Below are positions 1 to 8,204 of a DNA stretch of 12,500 nucleotides, one piece after another. The first letter of the stretch is position 1. Every line of letters starts with the position of its first letter. Source of the DNA: Actinidia chinensis. Lineage: Eukaryota; Streptophyta; Magnoliopsida; Ericales; Actinidiaceae. The position numbers and the translations under genes were made by a program. The stretch spans positions 405,621-418,120 of the forward strand of contig CM018904.1 in NCBI GenBank assembly GCA_009663005.1. Reading direction: 5' to 3'. The notes under the pieces were generated by a model. It searched no databases. It worked only from the letters and a program-made list of their open reading frames with translations, and was not told where the DNA came from.

Positions 1-600
1 CATTGAAGATGAATGCTCGGCAAATTAGGGATGATGGACTCACCACAGATGGCATGGGACACCTTTGCAGCATTGTTCTCAAAAAACAAAGATGGCTCGG
101 CTCCAGTACTTGAAAATGAGTTAATGTCCACCACTGTCTAAGGAAGTAAAAGTATAAGCGGTATTTACAAAGAATAAAGGACTTATGTCGTGAAATATCG
201 GATCTCGATCCTAAAGCCAATATTCATGAAGAAGGATGAGGAGGATAATTTACACAGGTTGAAGCCCGAGTATAATGCGTATATCTCACGACAATATGAG
301 GTTGGCCAACTAAACCAAATCTATAGAGTTAGCCGAATTTGTTAGCCAATCAAGAAAGTTTATGCAAGCAGATGGCTGAGTGTTTAAAGAAAGAAAAAAG
401 AGGCACTTACATACAATAATAAGAAGGTGGATATTATCGAAACAAAACAAAAAAAGGCTAAAAAAGTATGGAAAGCTCAAAGAACAGAGAAGATGGCTCC
501 ACAAACTTCAACATGTTGAGAAAGTCCTCGGACAAGGGAGTTAAACCAAACTATAACACAGATCGAGGAACGATTCTCTAGATCTTTCATAGAGATATGA
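1..600 (+). pseudogene. Ty1/copia gag remnant (UBN2-type capsid region)
   Basis: Gag packages the element RNA into virus-like particles. In frame from 52 the sequence reads AWDTFAALFSKNKD, followed after a few codons by LENELMS, the usual helix of plant copia gag. After a frame change, 162-236 reads YLQRIKDLCREISDLDPKA. Positions 237-600 hold weaker, stop-rich gag sequence leading to the zinc knuckle. The gag N-terminus is missing, either because the window starts inside it or because it has decayed. At least one frameshift and several stops are present. Short ORFs on the opposite strand here are chance frames. Confidence 0.75.
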
Positions 601-671
601 TTATAAAGTGTTACAAATGCTGGCAAGAAGGGCACTTTCAGGAAAATTGCTGGTTCAAGAAGGAAATCAGC
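600..671 (+). pseudogene. Gag CCHC zinc knuckle
   Basis: The reading IKCYKCWQEGHFQENCWFKK fits the retroviral-type zinc knuckle CX2CX4HX4C. The cysteines are at 609-611, 618-620 and 648-650 and the histidine at 633-635. This nucleic-acid-binding motif closes plant copia gag. All four metal ligands are intact although the flanking frame is broken, and a stop follows a few codons downstream. Confidence 0.85.
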
Positions 672-884
672 AGAAGATAACTTGATGCATTATAAAAATC
701 ACCAAGAAGACAGTGAAGAGAGTGGACATTCAAGATCCTTTGCGATGATCGGGTTCTAATGAAGAGATGCTCGAAGGATGAGATAGACTTTGTGAACCTA
801 TAGAGCAATCTACAACATGTCACTAAGAATGATCAGAAAGAGTTAAAACGGCCTTGTTGTGTGTCCCAACCAGGAGCCATCAAC

Positions 885-972
885 TATAAAGATGATTGGA
901 TTGTTGATTTGGGTGTTCCAATCACATGACTGGAGATAAAAAGAAGTTGTCAGCATTTGTCCGCTTATAGAG
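885..972 (+). pseudogene. Copia aspartic protease active-site remnant
   Basis: Positions 891-914 read DDWIVDLG. A +1 shift then gives GCSNHMTGDKKKLSAFVRL from 911, ending in a stop. This matches the plant copia protease active-site block. Two lesions are visible: the catalytic D-S/T-G triad reads D-L-G (906-914), and a single-base frameshift falls inside the motif. Either would abolish polyprotein processing. Confidence 0.85.
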
Positions 973-1014
973 GAGATCGGGGGTGATAACAGCCAGACAA
1001 CTCAAGCGTGTCGA

Positions 1015-1165
1015 TCAACTCACATTGGTAAGACCGTTATCAAATCCTCGGTTTTAGTCCTAATAAAATCCAAGTTGAAAAGATTTATTTCATGTACCAG
1101 GATGAAAAAGAATTTGTTGTCAGTATCACAACTGACGACCTCGGTAACTACGTTGTAGTTGGGCC

Positions 1166-1209
<44 letters not shown>

Positions 1210-1218
1210 AAAAAAAAA

Positions 1219-1273
<55 letters not shown>

Positions 1274-1564
1274 AAAAAAAAAAACCCCCCCAAAAACCCA
1301 AAACAATGGATGTTAAGGTGTATAAAAGCCTTAAGGCCATAGGATACCAAATTCATGAAAGGACGGGCATCTGGAGTCAATCTATGTAATGACTACAGAA
1401 ACGCTTACGTAGATAAGACTAGAAAGAATGAGACCGCAAATCTTTAGGCATGCGCGCTTGGGGCACATGAGTTATCATAGCTAAAGATAATGATGAAGAA
1501 GGCTAGACTCAAGGTCTCCCCAACTAGAGTTTGAGAAAACGTGATTTGCGCGGGGTGTCAATAT
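1015..1564 (+). pseudogene. Gag-pre-integrase region and integrase HHCC zinc region, remnant
   Basis: Positions 1102-1137 read MKKNLLSVSQLT, a hallmark just downstream of copia protease. A neighbouring frame gives GNYVVVGP at 1143-1166. The coding homology resumes at about 1307 with DVKVYKSLKAIG after the A-rich tract. Positions 1449-1478 read HARLGHMSYH and 1547-1564 read CAGCQY. Together these are the H-H and C-C parts of the integrase N-terminal zinc-binding region. Frame changes and stops separate the pieces. Sequence on both sides of the A tract belongs to the same domain, so little or nothing was lost where it sits. Confidence 0.8.
1167..1300. repeat. Long A-rich homopolymer tract within the retrotransposon
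   Basis: Positions 1167-1284 are A except C at 1209 and 1219 and G at 1261. A run of seven C (1285-1291), five A and three C follows. It starts directly after GGGCCC and lies between two adjacent parts of one copia domain, so it is an expansion or insertion rather than a polyadenylated tail. A sequencing or assembly artefact is a real alternative. Confidence 0.9.
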
Positions 1565-1599
1565 GACCAACGCACATAAATGCAGTATGTGGAGCAAAA

Positions 1600-1940
1600 T
1601 TCATAGCCAAAGAACCCTTGGAATTCGTTATTCAGAGTGTTTGGTTGGTAAAACAAGATCGATTAGCGGTATGCGCTATATGGACTGCATTGACGACTTC
1701 TCGAGTACATTTGTGTAGACTTTATGAAAGCAAGTCAGAAACCCCTCTATCAAAATTTAAGAGTTTCGTTGAGAAGGTCGAAAGTGAGTTGCGAAAAAGG
1801 ATTGATGCTTGCAAACAAAATGGGGAATATACGTCGGATGAATTCTCAAATGATCTAAAGGCGTGTAGAATTTGACGACAATTCAAAACTGACCAGGTAC
1901 TCCACAGCAAATGGCGTTGCTGAAGAAAAAATCGCACCTT
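1600..1940 (+). pseudogene. Copia integrase catalytic core, remnant
   Basis: Integrase joins element cDNA to host DNA using a D,D-35-E triad. Visible pieces are KEPLEF-like sequence near 1610, IDDFSS at 1689-1706, KSETPLSKFKSFVEKVESEL (in the frame 1618-1875), NGEYTSDEFSNDL from 1819, and NGVAEE at 1910-1927. The first Asp is lost: the expected position reads IQSVWL. The second Asp, normally just before the NGGEY block, is replaced (CKQNGEY). The Glu after NGVA is kept (1922-1924). The 85-codon open frame at 1618-1875 is therefore a decayed fragment, not a gene. Confidence 0.85.
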
Positions 1941-1974
1941 GCAGATATTTGTCGAAGTATGCTACATGCAAATA

Positions 1975-2335
1975 ATGTGCCCAACCAATTTGGGCCAAGA
2001 TGCATGAAGAGGCAGCTCATTGTGATCAACAGACTACAAAGGCAAAGCTAGGCGTGTCTCACCCTATGAGAAGTTATAGTGCACACTGCTACAGTAAGTC
2101 ACTTCGAGTTTTCGGCTGTGTAGCCTATGTGGTTATTAGTGCACACTTGCTACAGAAGTCACTTCGAGTTTCGGATGGTATGCTATGTGTTTATGCTAGA
2201 TCAATTGAGGAAAACAGTTTGATAAAAGCAATTCGTTGCATCTTCGTGGGCTACAACAATGAGAGGAAAGGTGAAAGTCTATGATCCACAACGTGGGTTC
2301 GGTGTTATACATCAAGGAATGTGGTCTTTGATGAA
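1975..2335 (+). pseudogene. Copia integrase C-terminal (SH3-like) region, remnant with internal duplication
   Basis: The open frame 2000-2284 (94 codons) includes SLRVFGCVAYV and AIRCIFVGYNNERKG (2228-2272), the conserved block near the end of plant copia integrase. A +1 shift near 2270 leads into VYDPQRGFGV-like sequence. The middle of the frame is distorted by a 60-bp tandem duplication (separate entry). Confidence 0.8.
2075..2194 (+). repeat. 60-bp imperfect tandem duplication in the integrase remnant
   Basis: The block TAGTGCACAC...CACTTCGAGTT appears twice at an exact 60-bp offset: GCACACT at 2081 and 2141, ACTTCGAGTT at 2101 and 2161. The units (about 2075-2134 and 2135-2194) differ by a few substitutions and compensating single-base indels. 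The duplication is absent from the usual domain layout and must postdate coding function or have arisen in a defective copy. Confidence 0.85.
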
Positions 2336-2739
2336 GCTTCGTCAGGTGGTCGCCGCAAAGGTAGAGTTACCAAAACAGTGGGAGATTAGAAAACGTTTTC
2401 ATAGAGGAGCTAGGGGAGATAAGATAAGGAGAAGAATCTCATGTTCAACAAAGGAGCCGATGCTACCAATGGGTGATAATGAGAAAGAGCATTAGTCTGT
2501 CGACACACCAGAAAAGTCTCATGAGCCCATGAGAATAACCGGTAGTTACCTCTTGAAAGTCCAGAAGAGCTTCGTACCCAATCAACAGAGGTAGATTAGA
2601 AGATACAGCCCAACCGCTAAGGAAATTACGTGATAAAGGAGCCGAACCCGAAGTATGTGAATGCGGCCTGATTGAAGAAAAGAGTGTGAAAGAACAACCA
2701 ATTGGTTGTATGAAACATCTAGGCAAGGAGTGGCATGGA

Positions 2740-3520
2740 AGGCAAATGGAGGAAGAAAAAAAAGCACTAGACGAGAATCAGACTGGGAACTATTCGAAAC
2801 CCAAGGATGTGAAGCCGATTATCATGCAAAGGGGTGTTATTAAATGTTGTCAAGATTGGCGTCTCCTGATGGATCAATAGAGAGATACAAGGCTAGACTA
2901 GTGGCTGAGGGTTCTCGCAACAATACGGATGCGGACTAGATGAGACATATAGTCCAGTAGCCAAAAACCATATAGTTCAAGTGTTGATACGCTTGCAGTT
3001 TCAAGAGCAAATGTTAGAGGTTGTATGGCAGATGGACATGTAATGAATGCCTTCATACATGAGATTGTATTGATCGAGATAATATACATGGAGCAACCAT
3101 AGGGATTTGAAAGTAAGAGGTATTCCAGAGCTGTTGCAAAACTAAAAAAAGCCTTGTATGGCCTAAGCAAGCACAAGGGCATGGTACGGTATAGATAAGC
3201 TAAATTTTTAGTGCAAAACGGGTTCTCAGTTCACCCGCGGTATCCAGCCTATTCGTGAAGTTCCATAAGGCAAATTTATCATTAGTTACTAGTGTATGGG
3301 GATGACTTAATCATCACTAGAGATGTATGATGATGAAATCAACAAGGACAAGGGGAGAACTTGTCGGTACGATTCTAGAGGAGGGAACTTGGAGAACTAA
3401 GCACTTTCTTGGGCTGGAGATTGATCGAAACAACGAAGGTCTATTCCTCGGTTCAGCAGAAATATGCGAAGATTTGTGGAAAACGTTGGGATGCTCAAGT
3501 GCAATCAATTGCAAGACCAA
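2740..3520 (+). pseudogene. Copia reverse transcriptase (RVT_2 type), remnant
   Basis: Recognisable blocks in order: KALDENQT (2761-2784), ERYKARLVAEG (2880-2912), ETYSPVAKN (2942-2968), VMNAFIH (3040-3060), YMEQP-stop-GFE (3085-3111, stop at 3100), KLKKALYGL (3139-3165) and FLGLEIDRN (3405-3431). The catalytic box, normally Y-V-D-D in plant copia, reads YGDD at 3295-3306, so both aspartates survive. At least five frame changes and several stops separate the blocks. The 105-codon open frame at 3327-3644 covers the last part of this domain and its linker. Confidence 0.9.
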
Positions 3521-3639
3521 TGCCAGGTTATGTTCAGAAGTAGGAAAAGAACCTAAAGGATGGACTATGTATCGACACATAGTAGGTAGTATATCTACCT
3601 CCCAACAACGAGGCCTGACATACATACGCAGTTGGCATA

Positions 3640-4188
3640 GTTAGCCGGTTGGTGGTGGTCTGCAATACCAAAGAAGAAAACCCCACCTGGAAGCAGTACG
3701 TCAAATACTAAGGTATGCGAATGGTACAATAGATTTCAGTCTCTTGTATAAGAAAGGTGGTGTGGGTTGGAGCATGCAAAGTTGGTTAGTTACTGCGGAG
3801 CTGATTATGGTGGAGATCATAATACACGGTGATAAGAACTACGGGATTACGTATTCAACCCGTTCAGGAGCTATCTCTTGGTGTAGCAAAAGGACAACCT
3901 ACGGTACTTTACAACCACAGAGGTGAATACAGAGCAATCAGCAAGGCAGCTCAAGAAAGCACGCGGCTTTTCTGAGTTAATAAAGGTTTACAACCAGATG
4001 ACTATTGTAGTGATTATTGCACTGCGATAATAAATCAGCAATCTGCTTGGGCCGAGAATCCTGTGTTTCATGCAAGGACCAAGCATATGAAAATACACTA
4101 TCACTCGTGGAGAGAGGGTACTTCAAGGAGAGATTAAGATGTGACAGTAAAGGAATGAGAACCAAGTTGTAGACATATTCACTTAACT
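3640..4188 (+). pseudogene. Copia RNase H (RNase_HI_RT_Ty1 type), remnant
   Basis: RNase H removes the RNA strand during reverse transcription. Visible pieces: EAVRQILRYANGTIDFSLLY (from 3690), YCGADYGGDHNTR then a stop, SGAISWCSKR (3864-3893), EYRAISKAAQES (3925-3960), NPVFHARTKH (4057-4086) and VDIFT then a stop (4169-4186). The last two are typical of the very end of plant copia pol. Several frameshifts and stops are present. A run of 16 A (4189-4204) follows directly where the terminal TK-L motif would be. Confidence 0.88.
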
Positions 4189-4204
4189 AAAAAAAAAAAA
4201 AAAA
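4189..4204. repeat. A16 homopolymer at end of pol remnant
   Basis: Sixteen consecutive A follow ACTT-AACT at the end of the RNase H remnant. This is the second A expansion in this element. Decayed coding sequence resembling the pol C-terminus continues after it (about 4205-4245), so it is not a poly(A) tail. Confidence 0.8.
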
Positions 4205-4285
4205 GATGGAAGCAATGCTAAGTCAGCGAGTTTAAGAAACAAGCAAACTGGGAATGAGTGAGTAAGACAGAGATAAGAGAGTTGG

Positions 4286-4299
4286 TGCTGAGGGATGAG
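4286..4299 (+). promoter_or_regulatory. Polypurine tract (plus-strand primer site) before 3' LTR
   Basis: A purine-rich stretch, TGCTGAGGGATGAG, directly precedes the TG at 4300 that opens the LTR. This is the expected place for the primer of plus-strand DNA synthesis. Two pyrimidine interruptions show decay or divergence. Confidence 0.55.
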
Positions 4300-4353
4300 T
4301 GTTTGAAAGATTCATCACCACCTCTCTTAAATTTCGGAAAGTCTTCCGGGAAG

Positions 4354-4442
4354 TACTAGAATCTTACGGATTATTTTCGAAACATCTAAATTTACTCTAG
4401 AATCTTCCGAAGCTTATAGACTTTACTAGAGTTCTTTTCGGG
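4354..4442 (+). repeat. Three imperfect short repeats in LTR U3
   Basis: Related units at 4354-4370, 4393-4410 and 4424-4442 share the pattern TACT(CT)AGAATCTTNCGGA, spaced 39 and 31 bp. Short U3 repeats like these often serve as enhancers in copia LTRs. That role is inference here. Confidence 0.6.
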
Positions 4443-4493
4443 ATACTTCTAAAATAATATGGACTATACTTGATGCCTTCTAGAAGGGTACTA

Positions 4494-4508
4494 GGAATGT
4501 TCTAGAAT
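4494..4508 (+). promoter_or_regulatory. Heat-shock-element-like site in LTR U3
   Basis: GGAATGTTCTAGAAT contains GAA (4495), TTC (4500) and GAA (4505), a perfect alternating three-unit pattern with five-base phasing as bound by heat-shock factors. Two-unit sites lie nearby: TTCTAGAA at 4478-4485 and GAATCTTC at 4400-4407. They are 270-380 bp upstream of the TATA box. Confidence 0.45.
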
Positions 4509-4779
4509 ATGAAGGAAGATGAATGGATTCACTAGAAGCATTCAGAAGTATAGACTGGGGTTTTCCCTGTGGGCTTCTAAAATTTATCCATAGTCCCTAT
4601 AATAGGATGTAGTCTTTAGTCCTTCATTTGTGAGATATAGATTGAATGCAAGAGAAAAGAAAGGAAGAGTGTCCGAGAAAGTACTAAAGAGGTGTGCTAA
4701 AGTTAAAGTGTCTTCCCTAAATGTGAGTGTATTACCTTATGTTGAGAGTCATAATTGTGAGTGATAGTGTGTGTTGTTG

Positions 4780-4787
4780 TATATAAG
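4780..4787 (+). promoter_or_regulatory. LTR TATA box
   Basis: TATATAAG, about 68 bp before the inferred LTR end, lies in the right relative position for the U3 promoter. The short distance to AATAAA implies a short R/U5. Confidence 0.5.
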
Positions 4788-4810
4788 TAAGTGTACAAAT
4801 GCTTGTAATC

Positions 4811-4816
4811 AATAAA
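4811..4816 (+). terminator. LTR polyadenylation signal
   Basis: AATAAA lies 24 bp downstream of the TATA box and about 31 bp before the LTR end. This order (TATA, then AATAAA) is normal for an LTR. Confidence 0.5.
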
Positions 4817-4847
4817 ATTATTGGATGTTGTGTTTCGAAAATCTTCA

Positions 4848-5349
4848 CTTCTTGCATACCAAGTATTTATTGAAATGGGGTTTGATCATATATTTGTGGG
4901 TACTGAGTATATCTTCTTCATAATTTTTATATTGTAGGGTCCCTTCATAATTTTGATAGTATATGGTTTTAATCTTGGCTTTGAGGACTATCTTGTTTTA
5001 CTTCTATCATTTTGATCTAACTGTTTGAATATGCTTGCTTTGTCCTGGGCTGCTTTGTTACTCTTCTTGCATCTTACATATTTGTTGAAATGAATTTTTG
5101 ATAATATTTTTGCTTCTCCCATGTAAACTATGATATTTGTTTTGAGTTTTCTTGTTGGATTTGGGGATTATCTTTCTTTGGAGTGGATTTCATATAACTA
5201 TTGGGGTTATATAAGTTATGTCGCCTGGTTATTATTTTACTGTATTGATTATGTGCATTTTGTGGTGATTCTATATAAGAGCGATCTTTTAATTTCCATC
5301 TGCAATTGACTATATTGTTCTCGATTGTGTGGTTTAATTTTATTTTTAG
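4848..5349 (+). other. 3' part of peroxidase intron 1 (non-coding)
   Basis: This is AT-rich, T-rich sequence without coding signal, ending in TATTTTTAG at 5341-5349, a normal acceptor directly before exon 2. It holds a diverged internal duplication: sequence from 4848 (CTTCTTGCAT...TTGAAATG) resembles sequence from 5063. No peroxidase exon 1 (with the HDCF distal-histidine block or a signal peptide) is found in it, so exon 1 must lie upstream of the retrotransposon or be lost. Confidence 0.65.
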
Positions 5350-5607
<258 letters not shown>

Positions 5608-6195
5608 TAGTTTTTCCAACAATCTTTGTATCCTTCAAAATTTGTTAGGTTTCTTGATAGCTAATTAAATATGTAGTTAAGAACTTTGTCACCAGTTTGT
5701 TTATTATAATTAGTAATGAATTTCAAAATAATTGCATTAATGATTCAGCTTCCTCCCCCTTAGGCAGGATGTTATCCCACCTAAAAATTGGCTTAAAAAA
5801 CTTTTTTATGGTCTTTTAGGTCGTTTTCCCATGGAGCAGACTTCGCCTGCTGATGTTTTTCTTCATTAAACTTCTTTTTCGACTCTGATATCTCTGTAGG
5901 CTCCTCTGATTATTGAATAACATTTATGCAGCTTCTTGGTCCCCATGCATGGAGATGTGTAGCTTTTTGTAAAGATTATTTCATATGATTAACTTGACAT
6001 CTCATTGTATCACATTCTGTGGGGGTGGGAGCTATGGTTATCTGAATTTTAGAACTAAAATCATTGTTTAACAAAGCTTGAAGAGCATCACTGTTAATTT
6101 GGATTTTATATTTTGACAATTACCATCTGTTCTCTTGAAAATTTCTGAATATTAGAATCTCATTTTCGTATTTTCTTTTTTCTTGGAGAAAATAG

Positions 6196-6361
6196 GCTGG
6201 TGGTCCAATCTATCCAGTCTTGACCGAAAAGAGGGATAGTGATGGGTCATACTTTGCCACAGTAATGCCTGAGATGCCCAAACTTGATGGAAATATCTCA
6301 GAAACACTTTGGCTATTTGCATCCAGAGGATTCAGCAAAAGAGAAACTGTTGCTCTTCTCG
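6196..6361 (+). pseudogene. Peroxidase copy 1, exon 3
   Basis: The exon spans 166 nt, phase 0 to phase 1, bounded by AATAG (to 6195) and G|GTATTC (6361/6362). It reads AGGPIYPVLTEKRDSDGSYF and continues through ISETLWLFASRGFSKRETVA to LLG. The AGGP and GRRDS-like blocks (here TEKRDS) are typical of class III peroxidases. The first Arg/Gly of GRRD is changed to E-K. No stop is present. Intron 3 is short (6362-6451, 90 bp). Confidence 0.92.
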
Positions 6362-6451
6362 GTATTCATTGATTCTGCATTTCTCGTTTTTCATGTAAAC
6401 TTAAGTGAAACGAATAGCTTAAACATGATTCTTTTTTATTATGTTGTGAAG

Positions 6452-6939
6452 GTGGACATAACATTGGGAAGATAAGTTGTCAATTCATTCAACCCAGACT
6501 TCACAACTTCTAGGGGACAGGATAGCCAGACCTGACGATTCCTTCTAATTTTCTTACTAAGATAAGTCCAATTTGCTCAGATAACAAAAGCACTTCACCT
6601 AATGAAGCTCCTCCTCCCATGGTATCAAGGTTCTTAATGGAGTCCTTTATTGCCATAGAATATTACCAGGGCCTCTCTTCTTCAATTTCATCTGGATCAG
6701 TCTTTGGCCCTAGGTACTATGAGAGTTTGCTGAGAGGGAGAGGTCTTCTCTGTGCCGATCAACAATTGATGGCCAGCGATGAAAATGCTGAATTGGTGAG
6801 GTCTTTTGCTTCTGATGACAGAACAACGTTCAGAGCCTATTTTGCCAGGGCTATGGTGAAGATGTCTAACCTAGGCGCACTAAATGGATCTTGAGGACAG
6901 ATCCAACTTAATTGCTCAAGGCTTGTCAATTCCAATTGA
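6452..6939 (+). pseudogene. Peroxidase copy 1, exon 4 with three premature stops
   Basis: The acceptor is AG at 6450-6451. The 488 nt give 2 nt plus 162 codons to the final stop, with no frameshift. The proximal haem ligand His is codon 6457-6459 (GGHNIG). The cysteines of ISCQF, ICSDN and LNCS are kept. TAG at 6511-6513 and 6523-6525 fall in the segment after RLHNF, where the less damaged copy 3 has CAA and CAG. TGA at 6892-6894 cuts the last 15 codons. The 276-nt open stretch 6619-6894 is part of this exon, not a separate gene. Confidence 0.92.
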
Positions 6940-8204
6940 TATAACCTTCCACGTTATACTCTTGATTGATATATTATCGAGATATTGATTTTGCTTTGAA
7001 TGGCTGCCCATCTAAACAGTCATATAATGTGCATATACTGAAAACTTGTGGTTTAGCTCCTGGACATTAGGTACAGAGTGCATAGTGAAGAATCCAAAAG
7101 TTGAATTGTGTACGATAAGGCTGGGTTGTATATAAATGGATCTGGATTGTTTAGTTCTTTGTGATACAAAATATAATAGCAATTCATATTCCTCCCATCC
7201 TCTCTAGATGGAATACATGTTTGTCTCAATAATTAGCAATTTATGCATGTGCAATTTGATTTCGAAGCTCTTTTGCTGCTCTGATAGACAATTGTGCTTC
7301 TTGTCTCTATTGAATCTTGCATGTTCTACAAACATTGGCTTCTGCTCTTTTCATATTTTATTTTGCTGGATTCTCTTCTGTATTAGGTGTGTTCCCTAGT
7401 GGATGGTTTTGTAAGGTTTATGTGCTTAAATACATGAATCACCTTTTCCTGCATTATGCCTCATTGAGTATAATTGTTCAGGCAAGATACAAGCACTTAC
7501 AAGGTTTCTCATGATTGTCTTGCATGGCAACCAAAATTGATCATCTGTTGGGAGGTTTCAATTTAGGAATGTTGAATACTTGAGCTATTAATCCTCGAGT
7601 GGGTGCGGATTTGGGAGGGTGATGATCTAGGATGTTAGCCACTAATTCAAAATGCTTAACCTGGAATCAATAATCATTTAGTGATTTGGCACAAGATATT
7701 GGATATAAGTATAGCAGTGATATCATGTGGGCCTTGGCAATATGATAAACCAATGGAAAATCTCGCATTGCGACATGCTCTACTACATTGTTGGGTTAGT
7801 GGGAGACGGGGGTGTCACACCCACATCCATTTTGCGTTTTTTTATTTGTTGTTGACACCGCATAGGATGGTGCACTGGTACACTACTACACTCTATAATA
7901 TGAATCAAAGCCTTCAATATTCTTCAATAAATGGGACAGACTGAATAGGTCAAATGCATCGGCTAACTATTGAAATCTTATTTTCCTAATTTTTCTTTAC
8001 AGAAAGGAGACCAACTATTCAGGTGTTATCTTTTAATTTCTGTGCTGTAAAACAATTTTTGTGGGGGATGTAAAACCTCAGCATCTATATTCTGTATTTT
8101 CAAAAACAATCTTAGAAGGTTGTGGCCCTTCCTTGAAGGATGTTTCTACTTTATCTTCCATGTTGATCATCATTCTTGAAGTATGACTTTCTTCTCTTTT
8201 GTTA
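6940..8204. other. Non-coding downstream flank, no gene seen
   Basis: This AT-rich sequence after the peroxidase remnant has only short open frames (60-87 codons), with hydrophobic, low-complexity translations matching no family I recognise. A short inverted repeat GGGTGTCACACCC (7810-7822) followed by CACATCC resembles the first bases of some plant LTRs or TRIMs, but no matching end was found. No tRNA, rRNA or promoter could be supported. Confidence 0.6.

Larger units (their letters stand above)
1..4847 (+). mobile_element. Degenerate Ty1/copia LTR retrotransposon, internal region plus 3' LTR (5' end outside window)
   Basis: Copia superfamily members order their polyprotein as gag, protease, integrase, reverse transcriptase, RNase H, with integrase ahead of reverse transcriptase. 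The remnants here follow that order on the + strand: gag pieces (52-236), zinc knuckle (609-650), protease (891-970), gag-pre-integrase and HHCC zinc region (1102-1564), integrase core (about 1618-1935), integrase C-terminus (about 2000-2330), reverse transcriptase (about 2740-3510), RNase H (about 3684-4183), a purine-rich tract, then an LTR starting TG at 4300. No frame stays open for more than about 100 codons. Homology jumps between frames through small indels and many stops, so the copy cannot be autonomous. The 5' LTR and primer-binding site would lie before the window. Lineage within Copia was not assigned. Confidence 0.92.
4300..4847 (+). mobile_element. 3' LTR of the Ty1/copia element
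   Basis: The LTR is inferred from its place after the pol end and the purine-rich tract, its TG start (4300) and a CA end. I place the end at 4847 (ATCTTCA) because host-like sequence resembling 5063 onward starts at 4848. Ends at 4856 or 4861 are also possible. Inside are a U3-like region with CTAGAATCTTCCGGA-type repeats, heat-shock-element-like motifs, a TATA box (4780-4787) and AATAAA (4811-4816) close to the 3' end. The length of about 548 bp is ordinary for plant copia. The matching 5' LTR lies outside the window, so the ends could not be confirmed. Confidence 0.75.

Noticed and set aside
310..823. Minus-strand open frames of 61-64 codons
   Set aside because: They are antisense to the gag and zinc-knuckle remnants, and their translations show no family features.
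1020..1389. Open frames on both strands rich in Lys or Phe
   Set aside because: They are translations of the A-rich homopolymer tract and its complement, not proteins.
3295..3306. YGDD in place of YVDD as a novel polymerase variant
   Set aside because: The surrounding gene is full of stops and frameshifts; a single Val-to-Gly change is ordinary decay.
3317..3926. Open frames of 60-105 codons on both strands
   Set aside because: The + frames are pieces of the decayed reverse transcriptase and RNase H; the minus frame is an antisense shadow.
4189..4204. A16 run as the poly(A) tail of a retroposed mRNA or LINE
   Set aside because: Pol-like sequence, a purine tract and an LTR follow it, so it is internal to the copia element.
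7208..7944. Open frames of 63-87 codons downstream of the peroxidase
   Set aside because: They are hydrophobic or unremarkable translations in AT-rich DNA with no motif, no overlap with splice signals and no homology I recognise.
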